Source of the DNA: Heliopora coerulea
Lineage: Eukaryota > Cnidaria > Anthozoa > Scleralcyonacea > Helioporidae
DNA: 64,000 nt
Assembly: GCA_030142905.1 (NCBI GenBank)
Contig: JASJOG010000054.1
Location: 434,001 to 498,000 of the forward strand
Direction: 5' to 3'
The notes below the pieces were generated by a model that saw nothing but the letters and a program-made list of their open reading frames with translations, had not been told where the DNA came from and searched no databases. Positions 1 through 13,762 of this stretch are shown piece by piece. Numbering within the stretch: position 1 is the first letter of the stretch; the number at the start of each line of letters is the position of its first letter. The translations under genes and the position numbers were made by a program.

Positions 1-727
1 AAATGATGGATAATGCTAAGTAATCATGTCTACATATTATATTAATTGTGAGAAAATCATAAGGTGCTCCCAATTGTATGCAGAAATTACATACCTCAAA
101 TTTAAGGCCATTTCCACCAGACAAATCATTTTGCACTAAGTGACTTGTTTTTGTCTCACTGGTTGTTTGCTGGAACTAGTGATATTGTAAATATATTCAG
201 TTTATGCAGCCAGTTATTTTGTATGATAAAATATGCCTAGAACAGAACAGGCTTCAAGTTACCCCATAGAGGTCATTTTGGGAGTGAGGTTAACCCACCA
301 AAATTGTCAGTCTGGAGTGTGAAAGCCCACTAAAACTCTACATATTGCTTGTGTGATCCAACATAAACTTGTAGAAGTCATCTAACATGTTTGATGCAAA
401 CAACTTATTAATGACAATGTGGTTAAGCTTGCATGGAGTTCCAATGTGATCTAGCTATGCCTGTATGCAGCTGTACTTGCATTTCATTGAATGAATGATG
501 TAAACTAAACTTCTCAAGAATTACAGTATCTGCTTACTAGTCAGTCCTTGAGCTTCCATAGGAAAGCTACATGTACATTAAATATTGACTTACTACCCTG
601 TTAGTGTATTAATGAATGTATTTATGTACTGGAACCATTTTGATATATTAGACGATTCAAGAATAATAATCATCTCATTATTTACTTGCAGTACTTACTG
701 TATTTTGTCTATCATTATCTTGTTTAG
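1..727. other. intron or upstream sequence of the left-edge gene
   Basis: AT-rich sequence before the first exon I can support at 728. I see no convincing coding block. The longest open frame here (585-809) runs into the exon at 728 only because the intron happens to be open in that frame. Confidence 0.4.
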
Positions 728-3008
728 GTGGAGAGATGAACAAAGGAAGAAGAATGTTAAAAAATACAAGGTGAGATTAAGTGAACAACTGAATACAACA
801 GTGGTGTGAACCTTGAGATAAACCAATCTTTCAATAATGAACTACAGTGTGAGTAATATCAAGATTTTAGACCAAGTGCAGCCTATTGTAAGCTATTTGT
901 GTTCAGAAAACTCTACCAATCACTGACAACAACATTACTTTCTCTTGTACATCAGTTTTCTTGTTGAAAATCTTATTATTTACAGATGAAAGATTATAAT
1001 TTAACCATTAACTGTTCACTATGTGACTGAGCATATTTAATTTTTCCTTTGAGGTAATCACTATGTGCCAATAAATTTAATACTTTTATTGCTACTCTAA
1101 ACATTCTTATGTTCCAAGTGAACATCAGGATTGGACCAGCCTATATAAAATGTACTGGTAATTGTGTTAATACCTCTTTTTTTCCCTATTGATAATTCAC
1201 TTGTTTTTACCAGAAGCTAAAAATTCAGTTGTTTTCATAGTTACACCTGTTTTTATCACAAACAACTGGAAGTTTTACCATAAAGTAAAATATTTCCTTC
1301 ATCTGTGGAAAAGATATTGACATAATTTAAATAAACCAGGCTATCAGTATTACTGTTTCAACATCAAAAAGGTTTTCCCATTAGACTTCTTTTCAGCAGT
1401 TTTATTTTGGAAATGGTTTTTCTTTGCTTTCTATTAATACACAGGAATGAAGTCAAAATCAATCATAACCATCCTTATCTTTCATTATTTTTGTATATTG
1501 TCTTGATGTAGGAGGAGGAAGAAGATGAAGCTAAAGATATTGCCAAACACAAAGAAAAAGGAGCCAGTTTTGTCCAGTGAGTTTTGTTGATCACAGTTGC
1601 CATACTGTGGTTTCACTAGCTTCTCTTTTGTAGTGAGGTACAGAAGGGGGTTGAATACATCCGTATGCCACTGCTTTTGGAAGACTTTAGATAGCAAACC
1701 ATAGTAATCCTTTTTTACATAATGTGTTGATCTCCTGTGCTATTATGTATTGCATACAGTACACTGGATCCAGCTTTACTGTGATCACAGAGAGTCTGAC
1801 TAGAGGTGAAGTCTTCTTGAAAGTCTAAATGATTGTAAACTCTGGTGATTGCTAGTAATAATCATGACAGTTATCACAGTTTTACCACACATTACTTACC
1901 ATTCCAAAAGCAGGTTAAAAGGTAATTTCAGGGGCTTACAGCATTAGTGGATCCGTCACAGGCAGATTATGGCATAGTCCAAAAATACTCCCTTAATGTC
2001 ACCATTTGGAAAACAAATTGAGATTTATTTGGTGGTTCAGATTCATAATCTCAAAACATAAGTAATAGTTACGATACAGCTTTGCTGTATTCAATAGAAA
2101 GATCAATACTGATGAATTTTATAGAAACCTTCCAGATGTGGTTATGAATTGGTTAAGTAGAGCAAAACATTCTTTTTTATTTAGAGATGTAGTGTCATCA
2201 TTCAGGAATAGATAAAAACACACGAATAAAGTTTAATAGAAGTTCACTGATGTTTCTATTAAACTTTATTCGTGTGTTTTTGTCTATTCCTGAATGATGG
2301 CACTACATCTCCGAATTTTGAGCTGGGCTCTCATCTTCATTTTACGTCTAAGATTTCCATCCAGTAAATCTTTAGTGAAAATTCTTTTTTATTGTTTTAA
2401 AGAACAATAGAAAGGAGGCTAAGATCATTGATATGTTGGAGAGAGAGAGTGATAGGACTTGATTAGGATCAGTAATTATTAATTTTACTTATAGTCATAT
2501 TGTATTTAGTTGTCAAACCTTCAACCCAGAACTATGTGCTGGGTGAATTCTTAACCAACTGATTTACATACACCATATCTGGTATGCTGCTAGAAATTAT
2601 AAATGCATGAATATTCAGTGATGCTTGCTATACTGCAATGAACATGGAAAGACATCAGCCATGTCATTGTAGAAAATTATAAACAAATAATTATACATAT
2701 CTTTCTGCTCTGGTTTCAGCCAGAACTTGAGTTTTTGATTACAGTCATGCATCAGTAGTATCAGGTCTATGACAGGGAGAGTCCTTTAACTGGTAATTGT
2801 TCATTTTTATGTGATTCCTGGTTAAAGGAATCAGCTACAGTAGCTAAAGGGATAATATCATGAGCTGTTTTCAATTTTTTTGAATAGGCCAATAAAAGTC
2901 CAAACCTTCACATCCTCTGATGCCTCTGTTGAAAACCGAATAAAGAGAAACATTCATTCACTTCAACGAACTCCTGCTGCTCTGGAAAACTTTTTAAAGA
3001 AGAAATGA
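728..3008 (+). CDS. 3' end of an unrecognised gene, three C-terminal exons
   Basis: Exons at 728-770, 1512-1576 and 2888-3008 join in one frame with AG acceptors and GTGAGA or GTGAGT donors, ending in TGA at 3006-3008. The 5' part lies outside the window. The visible C-terminus is about 75 residues: a basic stretch (WRDEQRKKNVKKYK), an acidic run (EEEEDEAKD), then a helical basic tail ending LENFLKKK. No membrane segment or known catalytic motif is visible. The charge pattern resembles small nuclear or nucleolar accessory proteins, but I do not recognise the family. Two AATAAA signals follow within about 100 bp. Confidence comes from the matching phases (0 at the 770/1512 junction, 2 at the 1576/2888 junction). 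Confidence 0.6.
2184..2311. repeat. palindromic element with 58-bp arms
   Basis: Arms 2184-2241 and 2254-2311 are near-perfect reverse complements around a 12-bp loop. The element lies in the last intron of the left gene. The sequence just right of it (GAATTTTGAGCTGGGCTCTC) closely matches the outer ends of the larger palindrome at 6559-6953, so the two probably belong to related families. Confidence 0.85.
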
Positions 3009-3072
3009 AATTTAATGTTGTACTGGCCATAAAATTTGCTCTGGGAATTTATTCAAGAAATTGAATGGAAGT

Positions 3073-3110
3073 AATAAAACTAGTCAACAGTACAAACACT
3101 GAAAAATAAA
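3073..3110 (+). terminator. poly(A) signals of the left gene
   Basis: AATAAA occurs at 3073-3078 and again at 3105-3110, 65 and 97 bp after the TGA stop at 3006-3008. This position is normal for a metazoan polyadenylation signal. Confidence 0.55.
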
Positions 3111-3696
3111 GTTGCAAGACATACTAGGTGAGAGACCTGTAATTTATGGCCTCAAAATTGTATGTTAAATTTTGAAAATTATTGTGAATAGATATTGAAA
3201 GTAATAGTGTAGGATTGTCATTTTACAGTAGTCTCAAGTTGATGTGCTAAATTCAGCATGTCATCTTTTGTAAATAAGGATCTTTACTGCAGAATAAAAA
3301 ACCATCATTATGATTACTTACTTTATTTTATTCTAATTATTTTACTGTATTGTATTTTATTGTATTGGAATTGTTAGCTTTACTGTTGTTCATGAATAAT
3401 CCCATATTTTATTTATATTTACCTTTCATTACAGTTCAATAGTTGATTCTCAGCATGTGCATTTGTGATGTTGTAGCTATGGTTGTTTTTGTTGTCATAT
3501 TTCTTCTGCTCTGACATTCAGCCAGAAAATTCTTCCACACATCAAGTGATAACCTTAACATACTTTTTTTCAGCCATTCTTTTTGTCCAAACTCCAAAAT
3601 GTTTGTAATCATTTTTATTACCATTACTTTTATACTTAATAGTGTTATAATTACTTTTGATGGTATTTCCTATCATAACAATTATTATAGTGGCAG

Positions 3697-3728
<32 letters not shown>

Positions 3729-3860
3729 GCTACTATTTTTATTGTTATGACCATGTTTATTTAAAGAATTTCAGTTGTCTCTACTGTTATTTTTTATTAT
3801 TTCAAAACGGTTGTAATTTTCACTGACAAGTTACTTTTATTACTTCCCGCCACAGCTCTC
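3111..3860. other. intergenic AT-rich spacer with a GTT microsatellite
   Basis: No gene seen. A (GTT)n run covers about 3696-3729 and produces spurious poly-Cys and poly-Thr frames. The rest is low-complexity A/T sequence. Confidence 0.5.
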
Positions 3861-3872
3861 TTCCCAAAATCA

Positions 3873-3895
3873 CCTCGCGAGATCAACTCGCGAGT
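3873..3895. promoter_or_regulatory. twin CTCGCGAG palindromes upstream of the transporter gene
   Basis: Two CTCGCGAG octamers (3874-3881 and 3887-3894) lie 5 bp apart in a locally GC-richer patch about 280 bp before the transporter start codon. The first, with its flanks, matches 9 of 10 bases of TCTCGCGAGA, a motif known from animal housekeeping promoters. A promoter role is inferred from position and motif only. Confidence 0.4.
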
Positions 3896-4172
3896 GACTA
3901 AGCATAAGCGCAGCTAAGCGTAGAAGTGGTCAATGAAAACATCATGAATTATTTATTATAGCTGGAACTATTTTGCTTCCATATATTAGATATTTGATGT
4001 ACTTCCTCGTTCCTGTACCGTTCTTTTATTTCTTGACCAAAATGATCGGACCATGTCTTCCGTGAAACACCGCTACAAACGAGTTCAATGTCGACAAGGC
4101 CAGATGGACTGTAGATGGAGGTTAATTTTATAATGTGATATGTTCAATTTGTAACCTGCAGGGTATTTCAAG

Positions 4173-7100
4173 ATGTCATCAGAAGAGTATACCCTAGTAA
4201 AAGACCGTTCAAGTTCGAGCAGCAGCAGTGACGAGGCCGATAAACCTGAAAAAAGTAAAGGTAGGTTTTGTAGCGTGAAAGCCAGGGGGTTTGAACAGTG
4301 ACAGTGAATAGTTACTATTGCCGTTCAACGTCTACCGGTAAATGTTTTTCTGCTTTTACAAACGAAAGAGCCGAAGCGGAATTTTAGAGAGATGTGTTGT
4401 TTCGTGTGAGAGCATGTATAGCTTTAAGTTGAAGAATTGTTATCGGTACGAAAATTCTGACGGTTGTACTGTACTGCTAAATGTAGTTTAATATTAGGTC
4501 ACGTTCATTTAAATTTTAAAGTGAGCAAAATCATGATCAACGTAAAAGCTTAATTATTTTTCGTCCATTACAATTTTCCAACAAACACTTTCAAACAACG
4601 GGACAGTCACGAGAGATGAACTCGTTAGAGACTGATTTTACTGATGAATGCTTTCCAAACGCAAGTTATCGACAGGGTCATGATTCATTGTTAAGGGAAC
4701 GTTTTCGAGCACGAGAGTAGAATAAACTCATATTAATTCTTTAATAGTGAAGTTAAATAAACTGATAGCTATTTCATATCCATGGCAATATTGCGATTCT
4801 CTTTAGGAATTAGATATTGAAAGAATCTTTTCAAGAACACACTCTTTCACGCGAGTTTTGAAAGAATCTTTCGATGTAGATTAGGCTTCGTTTATTGTTG
4901 TAGTTTCTTTTTGACTGTGGGTATTTAGCCGTATAGGCCAACAGACGAACTCTGGCAATTCGTAGGTCTTTATATTCATCTCAAAAGCTAAAAGAAATAA
5001 CCTCGATAACCAATACTAACGAAAACTGAGCAGCAAAATCAATACCCCTCTGAGCATGATTGAAACTCAAATGTCTAAGCTAAAAAGGTTAAATATACGA
5101 TGGACTAACCACTCATCTATGTTAGCAGCCATTCTCACTTTCGGGTTTAAAAAACAGGATTTCTGCTTTACTCAACGTGCCAACATAACAAACGGACATC
5201 GTTGGCGTGTATGGCTAATTATATATCTAAGTAGCTGATTATCTTATAGCTCTGTATTTTTTGATGAACATTCAGTGTGCCATAGAGCAGTCGTCAGCTT
5301 TAAAGTGGTGATGAGTTACAAAAGAAGTGTTTTATAGGTAAACAAACGGAAAAGGGCTCAACTAATTCGCCTAAAGAAGAAAAGGTTGGTGATTTTTTTA
5401 ACTTTTTTTTGTTTGTGTCTCCAGGCAACATGTCTTGAAATGTGGTCTTGGGGTGAGACATGCAGCTGTTTAAGATATGAACAAATTGTAGGCATTGAAT
5501 GAAAAATTAAAAACTTTTATGCATATAATCAAAAATTATTACAAAATATAGCCAAGTGCCAAAAAAATAGCAGTTGTAGTTAGCTTTTGGCATAAATTAT
5601 CACATATGTACTGTAAAAATATTGGACTGCAGAATTATAAAGTATGTTTGAGTACAGGGGTGGTGCCAGGAATTCCCCGACGCAGGGGCTAAGGTCCCCG
5701 ACAGGGGGGCTAAGGTTTAGGTGCAGGAAACTCAATTAAATGTGTTGGTTTGATCATGTTGCACAACATGATCAAACTAAGTTTGTAATTAAAATAACAA
5801 GCTAGTCATGTATACTCTACCAGGTCATGTAACTTTAAGACATGTTGATGTCATGTTATTTTCTTAACAACAGTATTAAAATCATGACAGCAATGATTAT
5901 AAAAATAATTCAGTTTGTGTGTATATAACAATTGCATATCATGACTGCACTTAAATTATATATATAATAAACAATTTTTATACCAAGTTATATGTATCAA
6001 ATACTATGTATGGTATACATTACTTGTTACATATTACATTTTATGTATCTTATAAAATTAATTATATATTTTATGTTCTACATCATGCATTATGCCACCA
6101 TTGTGTTACATGTAACAATATTATGTTATATATCATCTGTATTATATTATATACAGTTAATTTCCTCAGTCATAATATAAATGTAACAGAATAATAACCA
6201 ATGCCCAGAATGTACTGTTCCTGATTTTTTATATAATAAAATCAATTAAATGCAAATCTAACAAATAAACATTTCAATTGCTGTTACAGCGTAGTTCCAA
6301 AGAGAGTTATCCTTGCAGTGTCTGGTTCATTTTGGGAAATGAATTTTGTGAAAGGTTCTCCTACTATGGCATGCACAGTAAGTATTATGTTTACAATTAG
6401 TTACCACCCTGTTAACATATAGCTACCAAAAATTTTAGTGACTGGCCATCTAGTCTTTTATTCTCTTTCTGATCCTTTTACTGATTAATTTCACACTGTC
6501 TAATAATCTCTAAGAAATTAATCCAATGTTTTAATTTCTTGCAAAATGTTATCATCATAATATAAAGGTCAGAGCCCAGCTCAGAATTCTTAAGTGTATC
6601 ACCATAGTGAAAGAGGCAAGTTGAAAAGTTTTAAAACATGTTTACTGACGTTTCGTTGTGGCGTGCAACATGTTCAGAGTGTAGGTTTACAGGGATGAGA
6701 AAAAAAACTATATATATGAATGTATAATTACAATATATATAATATATATTATTATTATATTATAATTACAATATGTAGTTATAGATTCATATATATAGAT
6801 TTATTTTTTTTTCTCATCCCTGTAAACCTGCACTTTGAAGATGTTGCATGCTGCAACGAAACGTCAGTAAACATGTTTTAAAATTTTTCGACTTGCCTCT
6901 TTAACTATGGCGATACACTTAAGAATTCTGAGCTGGGCTCTGATCTTTATATTACAATTATGCTTTCTGCCCGGAAAATCAATAGCCAAGGTTATTATCA
7001 TTGCATCACATCTGAATATTTCTTATTATGTGTTGTTAACTCATTAAGGGGCAGAGCTTGACCCTTTGACAAAAAAATTGTCTGGCATTAGCTTGGGGTA

Positions 7101-10100
7101 AAATACTAAAGTGTGCCCTTGCCCCTTTACAGATTAATAACCTATATATAAAACCTGTTGAGACAAGAAACAAAATGCTAAAAAGAAATGATACTCTCCA
7201 TGTTTAGGAGCTTGTAAACTAGTATACCCCCTCTTCCCTTATTCATTGTTGTTCCTTATAGTACTAACTTGAAGTCTAGCAAGACACAAAAACAGTGAAT
7301 AGCTTGGTGGAGGGAGTGTAGGTTAACAGTGATCTTATATTCATGGTGAAGTAAAATTTTAAGAAACTGTGTCAACTGTTTTGTCCAAGAATGTAGATTA
7401 ACCTACATGTATTCAGGGGCAAAGGTGCACTTTTGAATTATATTCTGGCTAATGCCAGATGATTGTATTCAAAAGAGTGGAATGTTAGCCCCTTAATGGG
7501 TTAAGTTGGCCCTGATTGTTGTTAGGTATTCTGCACACAAGAAGCTAGAACCTCATCTTGTCATTTCCTTATAAAAAAACAAAAAAAAAAACCCCTGAAA
7601 AAACAAACAAACAAAAGAAAAAACAACCAACCAACTTGGCATGTCAATTTTTTTTTCTGTATTATAGCAATCCTTGTGCTGTACCTTACAAGAATGCTTC
7701 ACATGGATGATGACTCAGCAACTGCTGTTTACCATGCTTTTAACATGTTCTGTTATTTCAGTCCTTTGTTTGGAGCAATAATTGCTGATAGTTTTTTGGG
7801 AAAATACAGGTAATGCTCTTGAGAAAACTTCAATATTGGATCTGTTGGGTTGGTTTAGTCATACACTGAACAGCATAAGCATTAGTCATGGAAACAATGT
7901 GTCAGGAGAGGTGGAAATAGCTCAGCAAATTCTTTTTTTCTTGTATAGAAACTTGTATTCATCATCTAATACATTCTGTGAACACAAACATCACTACACC
8001 TATAAACACATACACAAACATAAACCAAATGTCAGAGTGAGAAACAGCCTGATGAAGGAGGTTGTTACTCCAAAATATGTTGCTAATAAAAGTAAACTTG
8101 AAAGTATTGTGCTATTTTTAAATTATTTTGCCAGTTTATCTTCAGCAGATGCCTTATAAACTTCTCATTTCAAACTGATCCTAAAAAGTATAAAATCCTC
8201 AGTCTCAAAGTATTTACTAAAAATACAAGATGTACAAAAAGAGCTATAATTATTTGAGTAACTAGTATAAAAAAATGGAAGGGAAATAAAATGGTTAAAT
8301 GAGGGAGAGAAGATGCTTAAATGTCAACTTGCAACTGCTTTTCATTTAATAGCTGGTACCCCTTATTACATCAGCTGAATTCAACTACCAGAATACTTTG
8401 CAGCTTTTTCATTTTCATGCAAACATTGATTCCTAAAGTGAATGGAAAGACAATTGCTCTGATTAACATTATAAACAAGATTTTGAAAGGCATTCTGGTA
8501 GTTGTATTCAGCAGATGTTTTAGGGGAACTGGCAATTGAAGACTTGACATCCATTCCATTGTTAGTCATCACATGAAGTTAAGGTGTAGTTTTGTTTATG
8601 AGTGGAGATCCCAGGTATTTTTTGGGAAATACTTTATACTGTACATGTAAGGGACTTAACATGTGTTAGTCAAACTTATTACCTTTATATTCCAGACTTT
8701 CATGATGCTGTAATGCTACATTTGTTGAAAATGGACTAAGCATCACATTTTCTTTTCCTTTAGAACAATATTGTATGTGTCAATTATTTATGCCATGGGC
8801 AACATATTGGTTGCGGTAACTGCAATCCCATCAATACTGGACACTGTAAAATTGTAAGTTTCAAAGAATAGAAAATGTCTTTTAAAGATTAACCCTTTCT
8901 GGTCTGAAACATCTCCCTTTGATGACTAAAATCATCTGATGTTAGCTAGTAGTAAAATCAAAAAGTTGGGTGTAGACCAAAAAGAGTTAACTGAATGTTC
9001 CTGAATGGCTAGTCAACCTGATGAGTTCTCAAATCAAAGCAGGAAGGGACAAGTATCTGAAAAAGCTGTCATTGGTCACTGAACTGAATACATTGTGTTA
9101 ATATTTCTGTCATAACTCAACTTTCTTTTTTCTAACAATCACATCTGCACTCTACCCAATTTAGGGCAGGCCCTATGATAGGTTTGCTACTTATAGCCCT
9201 TGGAACTGGAGGAATTAAACCTTGTGTTTCAGCATTTGGAGGGGATCAGTTTGGTCCACACCAGGTGAGCAATTCTTGTTTTAAATACATAGGTTTCGGT
9301 GATTATGTTACTAGGGGTGCAACCAGGAATTTCAAATGGCAAGGGTTGGGAGGAAGTGTTTAGGCAGCATTGGGGTGGTTTTGATTATTTCGAGTGAATA
9401 AGTCGATGTGACTTTGGAAATTGAGGACAAAAAGTTGATACTAACAGGACACACACAAGATCCCACACAAAAAGGGCATGGGTCATGACCCCCGCCTCAA
9501 CCCTTCTCTAGTTGTGCCCCTGTGTTATGAAGGTGACTGTGGTGCAGTTGGCTTGGCAGTACAGTAGTGTTGTTAACGCATACACTTTTCAACCTTGTAT
9601 TCTCAGAAAAGATCTGGATCACCAGATAAACTATCTGGCCAGGTAATCCTGGTGGAAAGTGGATTTCTTTCTGTCTGTCCAGGAAATCCAGAATCTTACT
9701 GGGTACTTCATGAATGACACCAGAGTCACTGCGGTATCATGTTATTGAGGAATTAGTCTACATAAGTAACTGTAGCTCTGCACAGTTTTCCTCTTGTGAG
9801 ACAAAACGTCAGAGACTTGTGTTTCAAAAGACAATGAACGTTAATCAAGAATAATCAGGGATTAATCAGTCAATCTGCTGTTTAGTTTCTGGTAATTTAG
9901 TTGAGCAGTCTAGTTCAAATTTCACTGCATTGAACTTTATTTAACCCACTCAAAGTCGGTCATAGAAAACTTGAACTTTCTTCAGCAACGTCCTCAAAAT
10001 TTGTCTCAAAAATTCTGACTAATATAAGATTAAACTTGTTGCATTATGAATTACCGTACCCATTTCCAAAGGTAGCTATTTATTCCTTTGTTTGTTGGTT

Positions 10101-13100
10101 TGTTTTTCTTTTCAGCAACATCTTTTGGAGAGTTTTTTCTCCATCTTTTATTTCGCCATAAATTTTGGCAGCTTGCTGTCAATGATTGTGACTCCAGTTC
10201 TGCGAGGTAAGATGATGGTTTAGTTCAGTGATGGCAGCAACGGCAAGCCAGAATTATCGTGGTGACCAGAGAGAGAGAGTTCTCCTCACCTACTTTGCGC
10301 ACAAACAATACTACCTCTCAATAGAGTTGGTCGTTATACCGTCATACCGATAGTTGATTGCGATACACCGAGTTCGCCGATATACTATAGGATACCAATT
10401 TTGGTTTGCCGACTCGCCACAGGTTTAGAAATGCTCTGCTTCCGCCTGACGACACAGCAAGTTGAGAAAAATTTTGGATCAATTCAAGCATAGTCCCCCA
10501 CCACCACTTTTGGGGGACTGTACTTGAATAACCTAGTTGGGTCATTGAAATATAGTCTACCCCAATGTTACATCATATATTGTGAAATCAAACCAAACAA
10601 ATCGCGAACTTTTTGGTGTAAACGGAACTTTGTATCTGCATGAAGTTTTTCTTTATGCGTAGCGTTAATTATGACGCCGTATGTGCCAAACAAACCAAAC
10701 CAGCGGCCGGTAATCAACGGAACTTTGTATCTGGATATATATATCGATATTATATATCGTATAATAAGTTAATCATCAGGGATCATGTTTAAGACCCCAT
10801 TCACGCGATAACGGTACGAAATGAAACCGTAACGAAATTATTACGGTTAGGCCTTGCGTTCACACGGTACCGGTATGAAAAAGCATGAAACCGTAATGCT
10901 AACCGTAACGATTTGAAACCGTAATGAAACTGTACCTCTACCGGTATCGTGTGAACAGGTTTGTACCGTGATATTTTGATACTGGTGCAGTTTCGTATCG
11001 GTATCGTGTGAACGGAATCTAAGAAGTTAATCATGTCGCTAGTACTAAGTACATTCAAAGTTAATTAGTTTTGCGTAAGTAAGCACGGGTTACGTACATG
11101 TAAAATATACATATATATGTATATATTTTTTTTTTTTCCGTTTGATTTAAGGTGATGTTTCATGCTTTGGTCACGATTGCTATAGTTTGGCGTTCGGTGT
11201 TCCAGCCATTCTTATGATAACTTCAATAAGTAAGTTGGAACCTTTCGATGCATTTTTTGGGTAGTGTTTTTTTGTGATTCGAGATTAAGAAAGTTGAAAA
11301 TTTTCTGGAATTTATACATGACTGGAATGAAACTACGGGCACGGGGAGCGATCTCAAGTTGTGTTCGTCTCACTTCGTACTGGTCTCATATAATCAGCCC
11401 CAAAGACTCGAGTCGAGTGTTCGATATGCTGAAATAGTTTTATTTTCGTTGCTTAGTTGTGTTTGTTGCTGGAAGTCCACGCTATAAAAAGAACCCACCA
11501 TCTGGTAACATCGTCGTGGAAGTCATTAAGTGTATTTTTGTAAGTACCCAGCGTTTCAACAACAGTTTTTTTTTATTTCTAACTTATAACTGATCATACT
11601 TACAAGTTACATGTTCCCAAAAGCATTTGATAACAGTTACAGTTACAAGTCATGTTTCAGAAAAGGAACTGGTTACCGATACAAGTAACTTTTTCAAAAA
11701 AGTTACCATATATATACATATATATTTCAGCTACAAACGTATTGAATTAACTACCAATCAGCGCAGATATTTGCCATGCCATAGTCTCATGTGGTACACA
11801 ACAACCAGTCAGAGCTCACGAATTACGCCAGTGTAGGAAAATTGGATGTTAGTTTAATTTATAACTATTATGCATTTTTTTTTAGTATGCTACAAAAAGA
11901 CGATGCAGTTCAGTAGGACGTCGAGTGAAGAAGCAACACTGGTTAGACTGGGCTGAAGATAAATATGGGGTAAACAGCTATCAGATCTTGAAAACGTTAT
12001 TTATGTCGTTATGTCAGCCAGCGAGGTGATTACTATTTTTACCGTCTTACATTTCATCCTTTTCTTCTGTTAAAATGAATAATCTCTGCATTTGTAGATG
12101 AAAATGGTTAAAGACGTGAAGGCTTTATTACGAGTGTTGTTCATGTTTCTGCCGTTGCCGGTATTTTGGACGTTGTTTGACCAGCAGGTTTGCATCGTTA
12201 TTGCATCTTAGTAAATTTACTATACCGCTGAGCTCGTTCCACGGTCCGTACGCAAAATCATACGCTTGCTGATTGGTTGCTGAACGGGTCCGAGATTTTA
12301 TGATATTGGGCAGATCCATTACTCTTCTTATTTCCGGACCGGTACGTTTTGGCGGGGAAATTTTGGAGCTTATTTGAATGAAATTTAATAGGATTTACGT
12401 ATCTATATTCAAAAATTCCGAATGACAAAATGTCCTGGAACGCACGGGATAGAACGGAATAGAAGGAGATAGAGGGGAAAAGAGTTGAATAGAACTGAAT
12501 AGAATGGAATAGAATATATTGCATTGGGATAAACTAAAGATGAATGGATGTGGTAGTTTAGTTTTAGTGACTGAGCATGTTTCTCAAACTTGACTTGGCT
12601 ACATTTATGCATAGAAACTCATCAAGACCTATTTTTGTAGGGTTCAAGATGGACACTTCAAGCGGAGCAACTAGATGGACATCTGGTAAGTTCGAGAATG
12701 AACGTTGCAAACTTAGGTAGTTTATCGTGAGAAGAAACCTTGCGTTGTGACTCTCGTTTTTCATTCGCAAAGTTTCAGATTCTTCAAAATGCTTATATAA
12801 AAATACAACTGCCTTAAAATTCTGCAGTTGCCTAAAAAAACCCACCCCAGCGAAATAAGCAACCAGATTTATGACAGGTATACCACTCGATACATTTAAT
12901 AGTGATGCTGCACGCAATGGTTTTAAGCCAAAGATGAATTAAATGTATATCAAAAGTAAGCTATTAGAGAAAACCAAATATCTGAGTACATCGCCGTTAC
13001 TTCTTGTCTAGATTTCAAACTTCTTATATCAAATGACTTACAGTGCACACTGCAATTAAAACAGCTGGCCTACTTTACTACTAAACAAACGTGGAGTTTT

Positions 13101-13730
13101 TGTGCGCACACAAATGGCCTGAATGTACGTTCGTTCAACATGTGTCTATCTTTTTACTTAGGGAGATTGGGTCATTGTCAAACCAGATCAGATGCAGGTA
13201 CAAGTTTGCATTTTGTGGTAACTTACAGTATGACATAATCATGGCGACGTTACTTTAAGTAACGAGAGTGGTGTGAGAGAGACGAGAGAGACAGCTTGAG
13301 TGAGAATGGTGGAGTGGCAGGTGGGCGTGTAGGCAGGCAGACAGATAAACAGAAATACACAAAGTTAAGAAAGAGAGAGGGAAAGAAAAGTGGCAACAAA
13401 GGAGGGTAGTATGGTAGGAAAGAGTAGAAAGAATTTAGGGAGGAAAATGATGGATGAAGCATACATACACACAAACAGACAGACCGACGAACAGATGAGG
13501 ACCGACATACCAGAGATAGGGCAAGGTTGCATCCAAATCCACTGGTCATAATGAAGGTATTCGCTTCAGGGATTCATCTACTCCGAAGGAATATTCTATG
13601 CTTATATACACGAGCATGAAACTCGAGTAACAGGATTTTTACCGCATCTTATCCATTTTATTCTATATACGCATAAATGCATTTTCTTTAATAAAATGGA
13701 TAATATACAGTAAAAATCCTGTTACTCGAG

Positions 13731-13762
<32 letters not shown>

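Noticed and set aside
3599..3826. Poly-Cys and poly-Thr open frames
   Set aside because: Translation of a (GTT)n microsatellite on the two strands.
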